Shown one piece after another: positions 7,913 to 16,963 of a stretch of DNA of 64,000 nucleotides. Source of the stretch: CAZTHK01 sp964613215. Its GTDB lineage: Bacteria > Krumholzibacteriota > Krumholzibacteriia > Krumholzibacteriales > CAZTHK01. The position numbers and the translations under genes were made by a program. The notes beneath the pieces were generated by a model, which was given only the letters and a program-made list of their open reading frames with translations, made no database searches and was not told the DNA's origin. How positions within the stretch are numbered: the stretch's first letter is position 1; each line of letters starts with the position of its first letter. The DNA is taken from positions 62,001 to 126,000 of the forward strand of contig CAZTHK010000004.1 in NCBI GenBank assembly GCA_964613215.1, written 5' to 3'.

Positions 7913-9928
7913 TTACTTCTTCAGATTAACCAGCTCGGCCAGCATCTGATCGCCCACCGAGATAATTCTGGCATTGGCCTGGAATCCTCTCTGGGCTGTC
8001 ACCATCTCGGTGAACTCACTTGCCAGATCCACATTGGACATTTCCAGCTCTCCCGGGGTAATTACCCCTCTGGCATTTCTTCCGGCATACACTTCCGTAG
8101 GAATACCGCTGTTGGGTGATTCGATAAACAGATTCTCACCCACTCTGCTCAGACCACTGGGGTTATTCAGATCAGCCAGGGCAATCTGAGCCAGGTCCCG
8201 GTTGGTCCCGTTGGAAAACTGGCCATTCACCACTCCTTCCCGGTCGATGGAGAGGTTTACCAGAGTTCCCATGGGCTGTCCGTCGATATCCCTGGCCCTT
8301 ACGGAGAAGGCCTGATTATACTGAATAATACCGTCCACCGAACCAATCTCGCCGGGATCAAGACTGATATTGATCATTTCAGCTCCGTTTCCGGGATCGA
8401 TTACCAGCCTTCCGTTGGAACTTTCACAGGAGAAGGAGGAGAGGAGCCCGTCGGGACCGAACTGAACGGTTCCCGAACCTCCGTCCACTATCTGAGCCAT
8501 ACCATCCACAGCCGCCTCCCAGTCCCAGACATTCTCTCCGTGGTGTTTACTGAAGGTAATACTCAACTGGTGGACATTACCCAGGGAATCATAGATCATG
8601 TTGGTAATGCTGTGGGAATCCGCATCCGCCGCCTCCTGGATCTCGGTGAAATTGATGGCATTATCAAACACCGAATTGCCTGATAACTGGTCGATATCGA
8701 TGTTGGATATGGCCTGGTTGCTTCCCACGTCTCCGGTTACCATTACTCTTCCGTAATCATCCAGGGTTACATCCCCCAGGGTTATACTGAAGGCGCTCCT
8801 GACCTGGTCCAGCAGGTCACCCACTGTAGTGGAAGCGGGATCAAAACTGAGAGACCCTGCATCCACGGCTGTCCCCCCCAGATCGCCGTTAATCACTATA
8901 TCATCTGTTATTTCCAGTTGCCTTCCCTGATAGTCGTAAAGATCTGCCAGCAGGTCCGAGCCGGTAGCGGGGGAACGCAGCTGATGGGAGCTGGCCCCGG
9001 TACCACCCGCTGATATGGGGTCGAATGAGAAGGCGCTGTCGAACACAGAATTGCCCGAAACATGCAGGCTGATTTTTTCTATATCACTTGCCCCTGCGGA
9101 AACCTGCAACGCTCCATTGCTGAGCACATTTACCGTAATGGCGCCATCCACATCCCTGAGGGTGGACTGAAGCGAAGAGGACAGCTCACTCAGGGTGCTG
9201 GATGAAGTAATGTCGAAGGCATTGCTTACATCGGTACCCCCTACGGTGCAGTCTATCTGAATCTGGCTTCCCTCCCGGAGATTCAGCCTTACTCCGTTTT
9301 GATCATACAATGAGACCAGAGCATCACCTCCGCCGGAGGCTTTAAGAAGGGCTTCAGATCTGGTGATAGTTGCCTGGGCATCGGAATCGACATTCATGTT
9401 GCCTGATAATTCCAGTACACTGGTAGCACTGGCAGGCATTACCAGCGAGGTGGGAAGGGAGATATCCTCGATTCCGCCTCCCTGATTGATCTGTCCGTTG
9501 TCATCAGCCAGAATCCCCTGTAATTTATATCCATTGGCGGGATTTACCATGTGTCCGCTGCCATCCATGCTGAAAGCACCAGCCCTGGTGTAATACCTGG
9601 TATTGCCGTCGCTCAGAATAAAGAATCCCTCTCCCTCTATGGCCAGGTCGGTCATGTTTCCGGTAATCTGCATGTTGCCCTGGGAAAAATCGGTATCTAT
9701 GCTTCCGATGGAGCAACCCAGGCCTATCTGCTGGGGATTGGTACCACCGGAGCCCTCATCGGATGGACGAGAAGCACCCTTTATGGTCTGGGTAAGCATC
9801 TCTCTGAATGTAACCCGGCTGGATTTGAACCCCACCGTGTTTATATTAGCTATGTTATTACCGATCACATCCAGTTTTACCTGATGATTGGTAAGTCCGG
9901 TTACCCCCGCGAAGAGTGATCTTAGCAT
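7913..9928 (-). CDS. flgE: Flagellar hook protein FlgE, large, with internal domain duplication
   Basis: FlgE polymerises into the hook. The start is ATG at 9928, preceded by AAAGGAG at good spacing; 13 further in-frame codons upstream lack a ribosome site. The 671-residue product has the N-terminal rod motif NNIANINTVGFKSSRV and the C-terminal EMVTAQRGFQANARIISVGDQM coiled region, so it is complete. It is much longer than the roughly 400 residues of enteric FlgE. Residues about 203-318 and 325-440 look like two copies of one surface domain: LYDQNG/LYDYQG, then SGNSVFDSAF/SGNSVFDNAI, about 123-125 residues apart. The gene lies between the FlgE-operon protein and flbD. Confidence 0.95.
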   Translation of the reverse strand: MLRSLFAGVTGLTNHQVKLDVIGNNIANINTVGFKSSRVTFREMLTQTIKGASRPSDEGSGGTNPQQIGLGCSIGSIDTDFSQGNMQITGNMTDLAIEGEGFFILSDGNTRYYTRAGAFSMDGSGHMVNPANGYKLQGILADDNGQINQGGGIEDISLPTSLVMPASATSVLELSGNMNVDSDAQATITRSEALLKASGGGDALVSLYDQNGVRLNLREGSQIQIDCTVGGTDVSNAFDITSSSTLSELSSSLQSTLRDVDGAITVNVLSNGALQVSAGASDIEKISLHVSGNSVFDSAFSFDPISAGGTGASSHQLRSPATGSDLLADLYDYQGRQLEITDDIVINGDLGGTAVDAGSLSFDPASTTVGDLLDQVRSAFSITLGDVTLDDYGRVMVTGDVGSNQAISNIDIDQLSGNSVFDNAINFTEIQEAADADSHSITNMIYDSLGNVHQLSITFSKHHGENVWDWEAAVDGMAQIVDGGSGTVQFGPDGLLSSFSCESSNGRLVIDPGNGAEMINISLDPGEIGSVDGIIQYNQAFSVRARDIDGQPMGTLVNLSIDREGVVNGQFSNGTNRDLAQIALADLNNPSGLSRVGENLFIESPNSGIPTEVYAGRNARGVITPGELEMSNVDLASEFTEMVTAQRGFQANARIISVGDQMLAELVNLKK

Positions 9929-10009
9929 TTCGAAACTCCTTTCTTCTTCATCACAGCGCCACCGCATCAGACAATCAACGGCAACAGGCTTCCCCTGCGG
10001 GGACCAGCC

Positions 10010-10381
10010 TCAAACAAATACAGCGCTGTCGATTCCGGTAAAAACTCTTTCTCCTTCTTTATCCTGTTCAATGGCGGTTATTATCGATCTGTTTCTGATG
10101 TCAGCAAGAAAGACCTTTCCATCCATAAAGATGGCTGATTTTCCTCCCCCCTTTGCTTCAACGTTTTTCATTGCTTCCGATATCTTTTCCACTTCCTGTT
10201 CACTTACCTCAAGCTTTCTGCTCACCATTCTCCTGCCGGCATGACCGGTAAGGCGCACTCCGTGCCTGGAGCATGCTTCCCTGAGATGGTTTTCAAACCC
10301 TTCAGCCGTATTGCCGGCTGACCGGCCGGTGCGCCCTCCCGATAACCTCTCAATCCTCTGTAAGCCATTCAGGGTCCTCAT
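10010..10381 (-). CDS. Flagellar operon protein between flgD and flgE (TIGR02530-type)
   Basis: This 123-residue protein lies between flgD (3-base gap) and flgE, where many Firmicutes and deep-branching bacteria carry a small conserved 'flagellar operon protein'. It shows that family's pattern: a basic, helical first half (SRKLEVSEQEVEKI) and a second half rich in short hydrophobic strands (SAIFMDGKVFLADIRNRSIITAIE). No transmembrane segment or signal peptide is visible. The molecular role is not established; a cytoplasmic hook-assembly accessory role is inferred from position. Confidence 0.75.
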   Translation of the reverse strand: MRTLNGLQRIERLSGGRTGRSAGNTAEGFENHLREACSRHGVRLTGHAGRRMVSRKLEVSEQEVEKISEAMKNVEAKGGGKSAIFMDGKVFLADIRNRSIITAIEQDKEGERVFTGIDSAVFV

Positions 10382-10384
10382 ATT

Positions 10385-11035
10385 CTAATCTCTTATCTCG
10401 ATCACGTTGGAAAGATTATAGTCATTTCCCCTCACCCTTATTATTGCATTCCCATTCTCGAATCTGACCACAGAAACCCTGCCGGAGGTATATCCGTCCA
10501 GAGCCTGTTCCATTCCACTGGTATCGGTAAAATTCACAGAAAAGGTATACTCTCCTTCAGGTACCTGATCACCACTCTGATTGGTTCCGTCCCAGTTTAT
10601 CCGGCACAATCCCTTGCCTTCCACTCCCACCTGAAGAGTATTTACCACCCTCCCCGAACCATCACTTATGGTAACCTCGGCGGTGCCGGCACCGGGAGCC
10701 CGGAATGAGCCGTTCTGAACATTTCCGTCGTCTACTACCATAGTATTTCCCCGCACCACCACCTCTCTTCCAATCAGATTGGTGGAAAGGGCATTATTCA
10801 TCGACCTGGCCAGCATATTGGAGGTCTCGGTGCCCTGATTAAGATTCTGAAGCTGTTCCACCGAGGTGAACTGGGTCATCTGACTTATGAATTCATTATT
10901 ATTCATCGGCTTCATGGGATCCTGATTGGTAAGCTGGGTGATCAGAAGTTTGAGAAAATCATTCTTCCCCAGGTCCTGAATCGAGCTGGGGTCTGAGATA
11001 TGTTCTATAGTGGAACCAACATTGTTCACAAACAA
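10385..11035 (-). CDS. flgD: Hook cap / hook assembly scaffold FlgD
   Basis: FlgD caps the growing hook and is needed for FlgE polymerisation. The 216 residues carry the N-terminal FlgD motif LGKNDFLKLLITQLTNQDPM (residues about 22-41) followed by NNEFISQMTQFTSVEQLQN, and a C-terminal Ig/FlgD-Tudor region (GRVVNTLQVG, then WDGTNQSGDQVPEGEY). It starts 12 bases after fliK, the conserved fliK-flgD-flgE order. Confidence 0.95.
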   Translation of the reverse strand: MFVNNVGSTIEHISDPSSIQDLGKNDFLKLLITQLTNQDPMKPMNNNEFISQMTQFTSVEQLQNLNQGTETSNMLARSMNNALSTNLIGREVVVRGNTMVVDDGNVQNGSFRAPGAGTAEVTISDGSGRVVNTLQVGVEGKGLCRINWDGTNQSGDQVPEGEYTFSVNFTDTSGMEQALDGYTSGRVSVVRFENGNAIIRVRGNDYNLSNVIEIRD

Positions 11036-11047
11036 GATAACCCTCCT

Positions 11048-12688
11048 TTAAGCAAAAATGTTTATTCTGTCACTCCGGCTAATCTGATTTATATTCATTT
11101 TCCCGGATTGCGGTTTGCCGGTGGATTCCCCGGAAAAACCACCAAAATCTTCATCCATACCTTCCCATTCATCTCTTCCACCCCACTGCCCGGTGGAAAC
11201 ATCCAGATCCTCCAGAATGAAGCCCTCACGGGATACAGCCTGGGCAAGCCTTTCCGAACCATTTTCCATTACCTGCCTTACCGTATCAGAGTCCACCAGC
11301 AGGGAAACCCTCAGGTTCTCCCCCTCCATGGAAACCCTGACCCTGACCTCTCCCATACGGGGGGGATGCAGTTTCAGCCGGACTTCATGTTCAGACCGAC
11401 CCCGGTCCCTCATAACCTTTATTTCATCCACCACCGAATCCCTCACCGATCTGATGATATTCTTTCTTATCTTTTCGCCGGGCATCTCCCCTCCCGGTAC
11501 AGCAGGCTCCTTCACCATCTCCATTTCCATTCCCCACCCCGATTCCGGGGAACCATGAAAGTCCCCCGCCCCTCTGCCACTGCCATTCTGTTCCTTCAGG
11601 TTAAATGAAATTTTCGTTAACTCTTCCTCCGTTTTTACTCCGGGATTAAAACTGTTACCTCCCCTTCTTATCTCCATGAAGTTCTGCTGCCGGTTCCTCT
11701 CTCCCATGCAGGCGTTCATGTTTTTTCTCCCGTCCGCCCATGGCTTAAAAGCGCTGTCAGGGTCCATCTCCGAATCTCTCATCTCAGAATGGTTCGAAGA
11801 AATTCGAACATCCTCCTTCAGAATCCTTTTCTCTCCCCAAATATCATCTTCAACGGGCATTTCTTCCACACCCGCCACTCTGCCGCCATATCCATCCGGA
11901 ATCTTCCGTTCCGGTGGGTTTTGGAGAAATGATGATCTATCCGGTTGATTCTGTTCCAGACCCGGTTTATCCACCCCCGGAAAATTCCCCCTTAATTTTA
12001 GATCTTCCCCCCGGCTATCAAGCAGTTCATCAACAGTTATACTCTCCGCAAGTCCTGCGGAAAAAAGACTTTTAACAGCAGGTCCGCTGTCGATATTTTC
12101 TTCCGGGATAAATCCGGCTTGCCCTCCGGAACTCAGCTTTGCCCCGGTCAAGCCGTCTTTCCCATGCGGGGAGACATGTTGCCGCCCTTCCCTGATCAAC
12201 CCGGAATGCCCCCTCTCCGGAAAGAACAGATCACTCACTCCGGAATTCCTGACTGCATTATCCGCCTCCGGATCTATTCTCTTTGTCCCGGGATCTCTAT
12301 TATCCCGGTTATTAAAGTTTCCCCGGCATGGTTTTATTTTGTATCCGGTATTAACGGAATTATCAGTTTCCCTGTTTTTAAATACATCCCCTCCGGTTTC
12401 CATAACCGGCCGGGATTCCGGATTATTCTTAAATATATCTCCCTGTGAATTCACATTATCCTGCTCTTCCCCACTGACAGCTTTGTTATTACCGCTGAGC
12501 AGAGATTCCAGAATCGGCAGCCTGGAGATATCGGGATTATTTCCTCCGGCCCCATCTCCCTTAAGCAGAAGACCGATCATTCCCAGCAGGGTGTCGAATC
12601 CGGATTCACCATTATTCACCCTGCTGAATAAGGATTCCCCCTCCCGGACCTTACCTGCTATGTGAGATATCTCAGTCATCTGGTTCAT
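11048..12688 (-). CDS. fliK: Flagellar hook-length control protein FliK
   Basis: FliK measures hook length and triggers the FlhB specificity switch. The 546-residue product has a long, low-complexity, hydrophilic N-terminal and middle region rich in Gly, Asp, Asn and Arg. Its conserved hook-length domain lies near the C-terminus (about residues 430-510: EVRLKLHPPRMGEVRVRVSM, then ENLRVSLLVDS). This layout is typical. Its start overlaps the upstream MotE/YlxF-like gene by four bases (ATGA). The partner FlhB has an altered cleavage motif. Confidence 0.9.
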   Translation of the reverse strand: MNQMTEISHIAGKVREGESLFSRVNNGESGFDTLLGMIGLLLKGDGAGGNNPDISRLPILESLLSGNNKAVSGEEQDNVNSQGDIFKNNPESRPVMETGGDVFKNRETDNSVNTGYKIKPCRGNFNNRDNRDPGTKRIDPEADNAVRNSGVSDLFFPERGHSGLIREGRQHVSPHGKDGLTGAKLSSGGQAGFIPEENIDSGPAVKSLFSAGLAESITVDELLDSRGEDLKLRGNFPGVDKPGLEQNQPDRSSFLQNPPERKIPDGYGGRVAGVEEMPVEDDIWGEKRILKEDVRISSNHSEMRDSEMDPDSAFKPWADGRKNMNACMGERNRQQNFMEIRRGGNSFNPGVKTEEELTKISFNLKEQNGSGRGAGDFHGSPESGWGMEMEMVKEPAVPGGEMPGEKIRKNIIRSVRDSVVDEIKVMRDRGRSEHEVRLKLHPPRMGEVRVRVSMEGENLRVSLLVDSDTVRQVMENGSERLAQAVSREGFILEDLDVSTGQWGGRDEWEGMDEDFGGFSGESTGKPQSGKMNINQISRSDRINIFA

Positions 12689-13212
12689 TTCAGTCCGCGC
12701 TCTCCCAGTTTTCTGCTGATACTGGTACCGATGGCAGAAGGCAGCTCCTCCATCATCTTGGCCGCCTGCCTGGATTTCATCTTCACTACTATCTCAACCA
12801 GAAGATCCAGATCCAGGGAGGAAGCTATTCTGGCAGCCTGTTGGGGATCCATGGATTCGTACAGATCGGCCAGTGATGCAACCCTCTTCTTCCTGTCCTC
12901 CTTCAGCTCCTGAATCGATTTCTCTATCTGATTAAGATTGTTGCTGAGCAGCTCCCGCTGGTCTCCCAACATATTTCTTTCCAGAGCCAGGTTATTCTCC
13001 ATACTCTGAATCTCCACCTTCTTCCGTTTCACCTGCTCCCTGAGCTTCTCCAGGGTGGTAAGCTGAGTTCTGATCAGGGATCTGTTCTCCTCTATCCTGC
13101 TGCCCTCATCCTGCTCAGCGGGAGGCCCGATATCCAGATACCCCGTGGTATAGAGGGCACCGAACAGTATCAGGAAGAAACTCATTATGGAGATCAGTAT
13201 TATTTCTTTCAT
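12685..13212 (-). CDS. YlxF/MotE-like flagellar protein (MgtE-N-like domain)
   Basis: A 175-residue protein between fliJ and fliK, the position of ylxF in Bacillus. It has one N-terminal transmembrane helix (about 3-25), a long charged coiled coil (about 40-110) and a C-terminal helical repeat resembling the MgtE intracellular N domain (DPQQAARIASSLDLDLLVEI, KMKSRQAAKMMEEL). Proteins of this type are annotated MotE-family or flagellar FliK/FliJ-associated; the exact role is not settled. It appears to be the first gene of operon 3, with a sigma-54-type site about 50 bases upstream. Confidence 0.78.
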   Translation of the reverse strand: MKEIILISIMSFFLILFGALYTTGYLDIGPPAEQDEGSRIEENRSLIRTQLTTLEKLREQVKRKKVEIQSMENNLALERNMLGDQRELLSNNLNQIEKSIQELKEDRKKRVASLADLYESMDPQQAARIASSLDLDLLVEIVVKMKSRQAAKMMEELPSAIGTSISRKLGERGLK

Positions 13213-13260
13213 TTACAAAGACCTCAAAAATATAAACTCCGACTTACCAGCCCCTTTACC

Positions 13261-13275
13261 GCAAGGCATATGCCA
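13261..13275 (-). promoter_or_regulatory. Predicted sigma-54 promoter of the ylxF/motE-fliK-flgDE-flbD-motAB-fliLMNO operon
   Basis: On the minus strand TGGCATATGCCTTGC matches TGGCACG-N4-TTGC at 13 or more positions, with correct GG/GC spacing. It lies 49 bases upstream of the first gene of the operon, inside the 219-base gap after fliJ. The gap shows no other recognisable feature. Confidence 0.7.
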
Positions 13276-13431
13276 TAGCTCCGGCAGTGAACCATATGAG
13301 GAAACAACGCCGGAAAGTTTTATTATAGAAATAGTTAAAGCTTCCTGGGTTTTCAGCCGATATGTATATTCAATGGATATTACTGTCCGGAGGGGAAAAA
13401 ATTACCGCCGTGGAGGCACCATTTTCTTATC

Positions 13432-13902
13432 TCAGCTGTCCCCTTTCATTCCATGTGGAGATTGGAGTTTTCGAAGGGCCATATCATCAGTGATCCTTCT
13501 CTGTTTGAGCTCCTCCCGCTTTTTCGTCCTGGCCCGGTTACGGTATAGTACCTTCTCCCACACCCGGTGGGTGGTCACGGCATCGGCCAGAACCCTGCGT
13601 CTTTCCTCCTCCGCCTTCCGGGCATCCGCCAGCCTTGCTCCTATCTGATCGATTTCAGCCCTGATAGATCTGCTTCCTCCCTCCATATATAACACCTCCG
13701 CCATGCTAACATTACCGGTGAGTGAGGAGAGGCAATCATGGCTGAACTTACCCCTTTGCACCGCGGCGGCAGAGAGACTCTTCTGTATGGATAACCGCTT
13801 CATGCTGGCACGTTTGAGGCGGATTACCTGCTGGTTCTTCCTCTGCTGGTGATAGCGGGTTATCCTCTCTATCTTTTTAACTTTCTTATCCATTATAATC
13901 AT
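13432..13902 (-). CDS. fliJ: Flagellar export chaperone FliJ
   Basis: FliJ is the coiled-coil stalk protein of the export ATPase (like the gamma subunit of F1) and recycles chaperones. The 156-residue product is basic and helical throughout, with the FliJ-like start KKVKKIERITRYHQQRKNQQ and long heptad-rich helices (about 85-150). It overlaps the fliI stop by four bases (ATGA) and appears to be the last gene of operon 2. Sequence identity is low in this family; context and form support the call. Confidence 0.85.
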   Translation of the reverse strand: MIIMDKKVKKIERITRYHQQRKNQQVIRLKRASMKRLSIQKSLSAAAVQRGKFSHDCLSSLTGNVSMAEVLYMEGGSRSIRAEIDQIGARLADARKAEEERRRVLADAVTTHRVWEKVLYRNRARTKKREELKQRRITDDMALRKLQSPHGMKGDS

Positions 13903-15269
13903 TCCCTGCTACCGGAAGGGGGATCAGCTGAAGTTCCTTCAGATCCCTGAATCAAACCGGCCAGTTCCCGCTCGGACTCCTGAAAGGAGAACGATTCATC
14001 TATCCTCTGACCGAAGAACCGGTTCAACCTTGAGGTCATATCGATGGCCTGGTCTATTTCCGGACTGCTTCCCCTCTGGTATGCCCCGATATTTATAAGA
14101 TCCTCCGCCTCCCGGTAGTCCGAATACCACTTTATCACTTTATCCCTCCGAATGGATTGCTCCCGGTTATGCAGGACCGGAGCCAGTCTGGATACACTGT
14201 TGAGAATATCCACAGCCGGATATATCCCTGAATTGGCAATGCTCCTGGAAAGAACAACATGACCATCCAGGATCGCCCTGATAGAATCGGTAAGCGGGTC
14301 TGCACTAACATCATCACCCTCCACCAGCACGGAATACAGGCCGGTAATACTTCCCCTCCTGGCCCTTCCGGCCCTCTCCAGCAGTGCAGGGAGCTTGGCA
14401 AAAACAGAGGTGGTATAACCCCTGGAGGTGGGAGGTTCCCCGATGGAGAGTCCGATCTCCCGCTGTGCCATGGCATACCTGGTAATAGAATCCATAAGGA
14501 AGAGCACATCGAGGCCCTGGTTGCGGAAATACTCCGCTATGGCCATAGCACTTTCAGCCCCCTTGACCCTTAACACGGGGCTGCGATCTGAAGTAACCGC
14601 CACCACCACCGACTTCTTTAAACCTTCTCTTCCCAGAACATTATTGACAAACTCACCTACTTCCCTTCCCCTCTCCCCGATTAGAGCAACCACATTCACA
14701 TCGCTGGAAGCATGCCGGCATATCATCCCCAGAAGTACACTCTTGCCTACTCCGCTACCTGAGAATATACCCATCCTCTGACCGATACCACACGGTACAA
14801 CCGTATCTATGATCTTGATACCGGTCTCCAGGATTGTGTCTATGGGCCTCCTCTCCATGGGAGGAGGAGCGATATTCTGCAAATCCATGAGGCCTGAGGC
14901 GGGGATACTTCCCAGCCCATCCACCGGCTCACCCACCGCCCCGATCACCCTCCCCAGCAGGGCATCACCTACCGGTACCCTGAGCTGCATTCCGGTGGGA
15001 ATTACCTCACATCCCTCTCCTATCCCTGAGGTTTTCTGGAAAGGCATCAACAGAAGCCGGTTATCCCTGAACCCGACCACCTCCGCCACCACCGCCTCCT
15101 GATCATATCCGGTGACCAGCTTGCACATTTCCCCCACCCTGGCCCTGATCCCCTCCACTTCCGCCACCAATCCCACAACTGAAGATACTCTTCCCACTCT
15201 CTGAATTGTGCCGGTCCGGTTAACCGTCCTGCGGAGATGACTCCATCTCCTCTGCAATTGATTTTTCAT
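13899..15269 (-). CDS. fliI: Flagellum-specific export ATPase FliI
   Basis: FliI hydrolyses ATP to assist export. The 456 residues show the P-loop GSGVGKS with its upstream FSGSGVGKSVLLGM context, the Walker B stretch LDVLFLMDSITRYA, and the F1-beta-like region GEPPTSRGYTTSVFAKLPAL. The chosen start (ATG at 15269) lies inside the end of fliH, a 50-base overlap that gives a normal FliI N-terminus (RVGRVSSVVGLVAEVEG). A shorter GTG start is possible but would cut the first beta strand. Confidence 0.96.
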   Translation of the reverse strand: MKNQLQRRWSHLRRTVNRTGTIQRVGRVSSVVGLVAEVEGIRARVGEMCKLVTGYDQEAVVAEVVGFRDNRLLLMPFQKTSGIGEGCEVIPTGMQLRVPVGDALLGRVIGAVGEPVDGLGSIPASGLMDLQNIAPPPMERRPIDTILETGIKIIDTVVPCGIGQRMGIFSGSGVGKSVLLGMICRHASSDVNVVALIGERGREVGEFVNNVLGREGLKKSVVVAVTSDRSPVLRVKGAESAMAIAEYFRNQGLDVLFLMDSITRYAMAQREIGLSIGEPPTSRGYTTSVFAKLPALLERAGRARRGSITGLYSVLVEGDDVSADPLTDSIRAILDGHVVLSRSIANSGIYPAVDILNSVSRLAPVLHNREQSIRRDKVIKWYSDYREAEDLINIGAYQRGSSPEIDQAIDMTSRLNRFFGQRIDESFSFQESERELAGLIQGSEGTSADPPSGSRE

Positions 15270-15897
15270 ACTCCCCCTTCAGAGCTTCTGAAATTGCATT
15301 CAACCCTCTGGACAGCTCTGCTCTGAGCATACTCCTGTCAGTTTCCATCACACATCCTCCGCGCTCCACCCTGCTGTCCCCGCAGATTTTCACCCCTTCC
15401 AGCTGCTCCGGGATATCCTGATCATCCTGCAGAATCTCATTGAGCAGATCCGCCTCTGAGGGGTTTACCCGCAGAATCACCGGCACTTCCCCATCCAGAG
15501 ACTGGATACATGCATTAACCTGCTCTTTGAGGCACTCGGCTACATTGGCCTCTATCTCTCTCTTTAAAACCTGTTCTGCAATACTCACAGAAAGTTCGCG
15601 CACTTCATTCTCCAGCATCAGCAGCATGGAGGATCTGGAATCCAATATTTCCTTTACCACCCCGGCAAAATACTGCTTCACTTCCATCTCCCGGCACCGG
15701 GATTCCTCCACCCCCCTCCGGTAGGCATCCCGGATCTTCTTATTTATCTCCCTCTGCTGCTCCTCCTCTCTGATCCTCTCCCGGGAGGGATACACCTGGG
15801 TGGTCAATACCCCCTGGATACCTTCCAGGGCCTCGAAACCATGTTGGTCCTCCGGCCGGGAAACATCCGGAACAAATTTTTCCTCTCCATTATCCAT
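15220..15897 (-). CDS. fliH: Flagellar export ATPase regulator FliH
   Basis: FliH is the peripheral-stalk-like partner that holds FliI and docks it to FliN. The 225 residues have a variable acidic start, a central charged helix (REEEQQREINKKIRDAYRRG) and the conserved C-terminal domain with NPSEADLLNEI and RGGCVMETD. It lies between fliG (8-base gap) and fliI (50-base overlap). Confidence 0.92.
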   Translation of the reverse strand: MDNGEEKFVPDVSRPEDQHGFEALEGIQGVLTTQVYPSRERIREEEQQREINKKIRDAYRRGVEESRCREMEVKQYFAGVVKEILDSRSSMLLMLENEVRELSVSIAEQVLKREIEANVAECLKEQVNACIQSLDGEVPVILRVNPSEADLLNEILQDDQDIPEQLEGVKICGDSRVERGGCVMETDRSMLRAELSRGLNAISEALKGEYEKSIAEEMESSPQDG

Positions 15898-15905
15898 GAT
15901 TCCTG

Positions 15906-16940
15906 CTACTCCACTATCTCAGCTGCAGCTCCGCCACGTCCCGCAATCACTATGGTCCCTTCCATTTCCAGCCTTCTGACCGTATCCGCTATTCTCTGCT
16001 GCATCGCCTCCACCTCAGAAAGCCTCATGGGACCAAGATATTCCAGCTCCTCCTTCAGACTGGCGGCGGCACGTTTCGACATATTATTGAATATCTTCTC
16101 CTTGACCTCCTCACTGGCCGCCTTCAACGCTATGGCCAGATCAGCGGTTTCGATCTCCTTCAGCAACTCCTGAACCGACCGGTTATCCAGCAGAACGATA
16201 TCCCCGAATACGAACATCTGATTCTTTATCTCCTGTGCTATAGCGGGATCAATTTCCTCCAGACCTTCCAGAATATCCTGCCACTTCTCCGAGTTGATTT
16301 CGTTCAGGGACTCGGCCATCTTCTTGGTTCCCCCTATCTTTCCACCCATCTGTTCGAATCCGCTGGATATATGCTTCTCCAGCACCTGTTCCACTTCCGA
16401 TAGAACTTCGGGGCTGGGTTTGTCCATGGTAGCTATCCGGTAGGCTATCCCCGGCTGTATCTCTTCGGGCAGATTGGCCAGCACCGGGCCTGCCAGATCA
16501 GATTCCAGGTTTGCCAGTACAAGTGAGATGGTCTGAATATGCTCATTCTTAAGAAAGTTGGCTATGGTACCGGCATCCACTTTCCTCAGCATTTCGAAGG
16601 AAGTACCCTCACCGAACCCCTGAACCCTGTTAAGTATCCGCTCGCTCCTGCTCTCTCCCAAAGCTTTCTTGAGGACATCTCTGGCATAACCCATACCTCC
16701 CTGGGAGATGTATCCCTGTGCCAGCATCATCTGATAGAATTGCTTCAGCACCTTCCCCTTAACCTCGGCACTCACGGTTCCGATGGCAGATATCTCCGAA
16801 CTTAGTTCTTCTATCTCCTTGTCGGATAACTTTTTGAAAATCATACTGGATACTTCTGTACCAAGGGCAATTAATAGAACTGCCGCTTTCTTCCTGCCGT
16901 TGAGATTGTCGATATCCACACTGTCTATTTCACGGGCCAA
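15906..16940 (-). CDS. fliG: Flagellar motor switch protein FliG
   Basis: FliG links the MS ring to the C ring and is the rotor surface pushed by MotA. The 344 residues show the N-terminal FliF-binding domain (GRKKAAVLLIALG), the middle ARM domain with the EHIQTISLVLANL segment (EHPQ motif; here EHIQ), and the C-terminal domain with the charged torque helix (KAASEEVKEKIFNNMSKRAA). The start is TTG at 16940, with AGAGGTG just upstream. It follows fliF by 23 bases. Confidence 0.96.
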   Translation of the reverse strand: MAREIDSVDIDNLNGRKKAAVLLIALGTEVSSMIFKKLSDKEIEELSSEISAIGTVSAEVKGKVLKQFYQMMLAQGYISQGGMGYARDVLKKALGESRSERILNRVQGFGEGTSFEMLRKVDAGTIANFLKNEHIQTISLVLANLESDLAGPVLANLPEEIQPGIAYRIATMDKPSPEVLSEVEQVLEKHISSGFEQMGGKIGGTKKMAESLNEINSEKWQDILEGLEEIDPAIAQEIKNQMFVFGDIVLLDNRSVQELLKEIETADLAIALKAASEEVKEKIFNNMSKRAAASLKEELEYLGPMRLSEVEAMQQRIADTVRRLEMEGTIVIAGRGGAAAEIVE

Positions 16941-16963
16941 TTTACACCTCTGCTCATGCTGAT

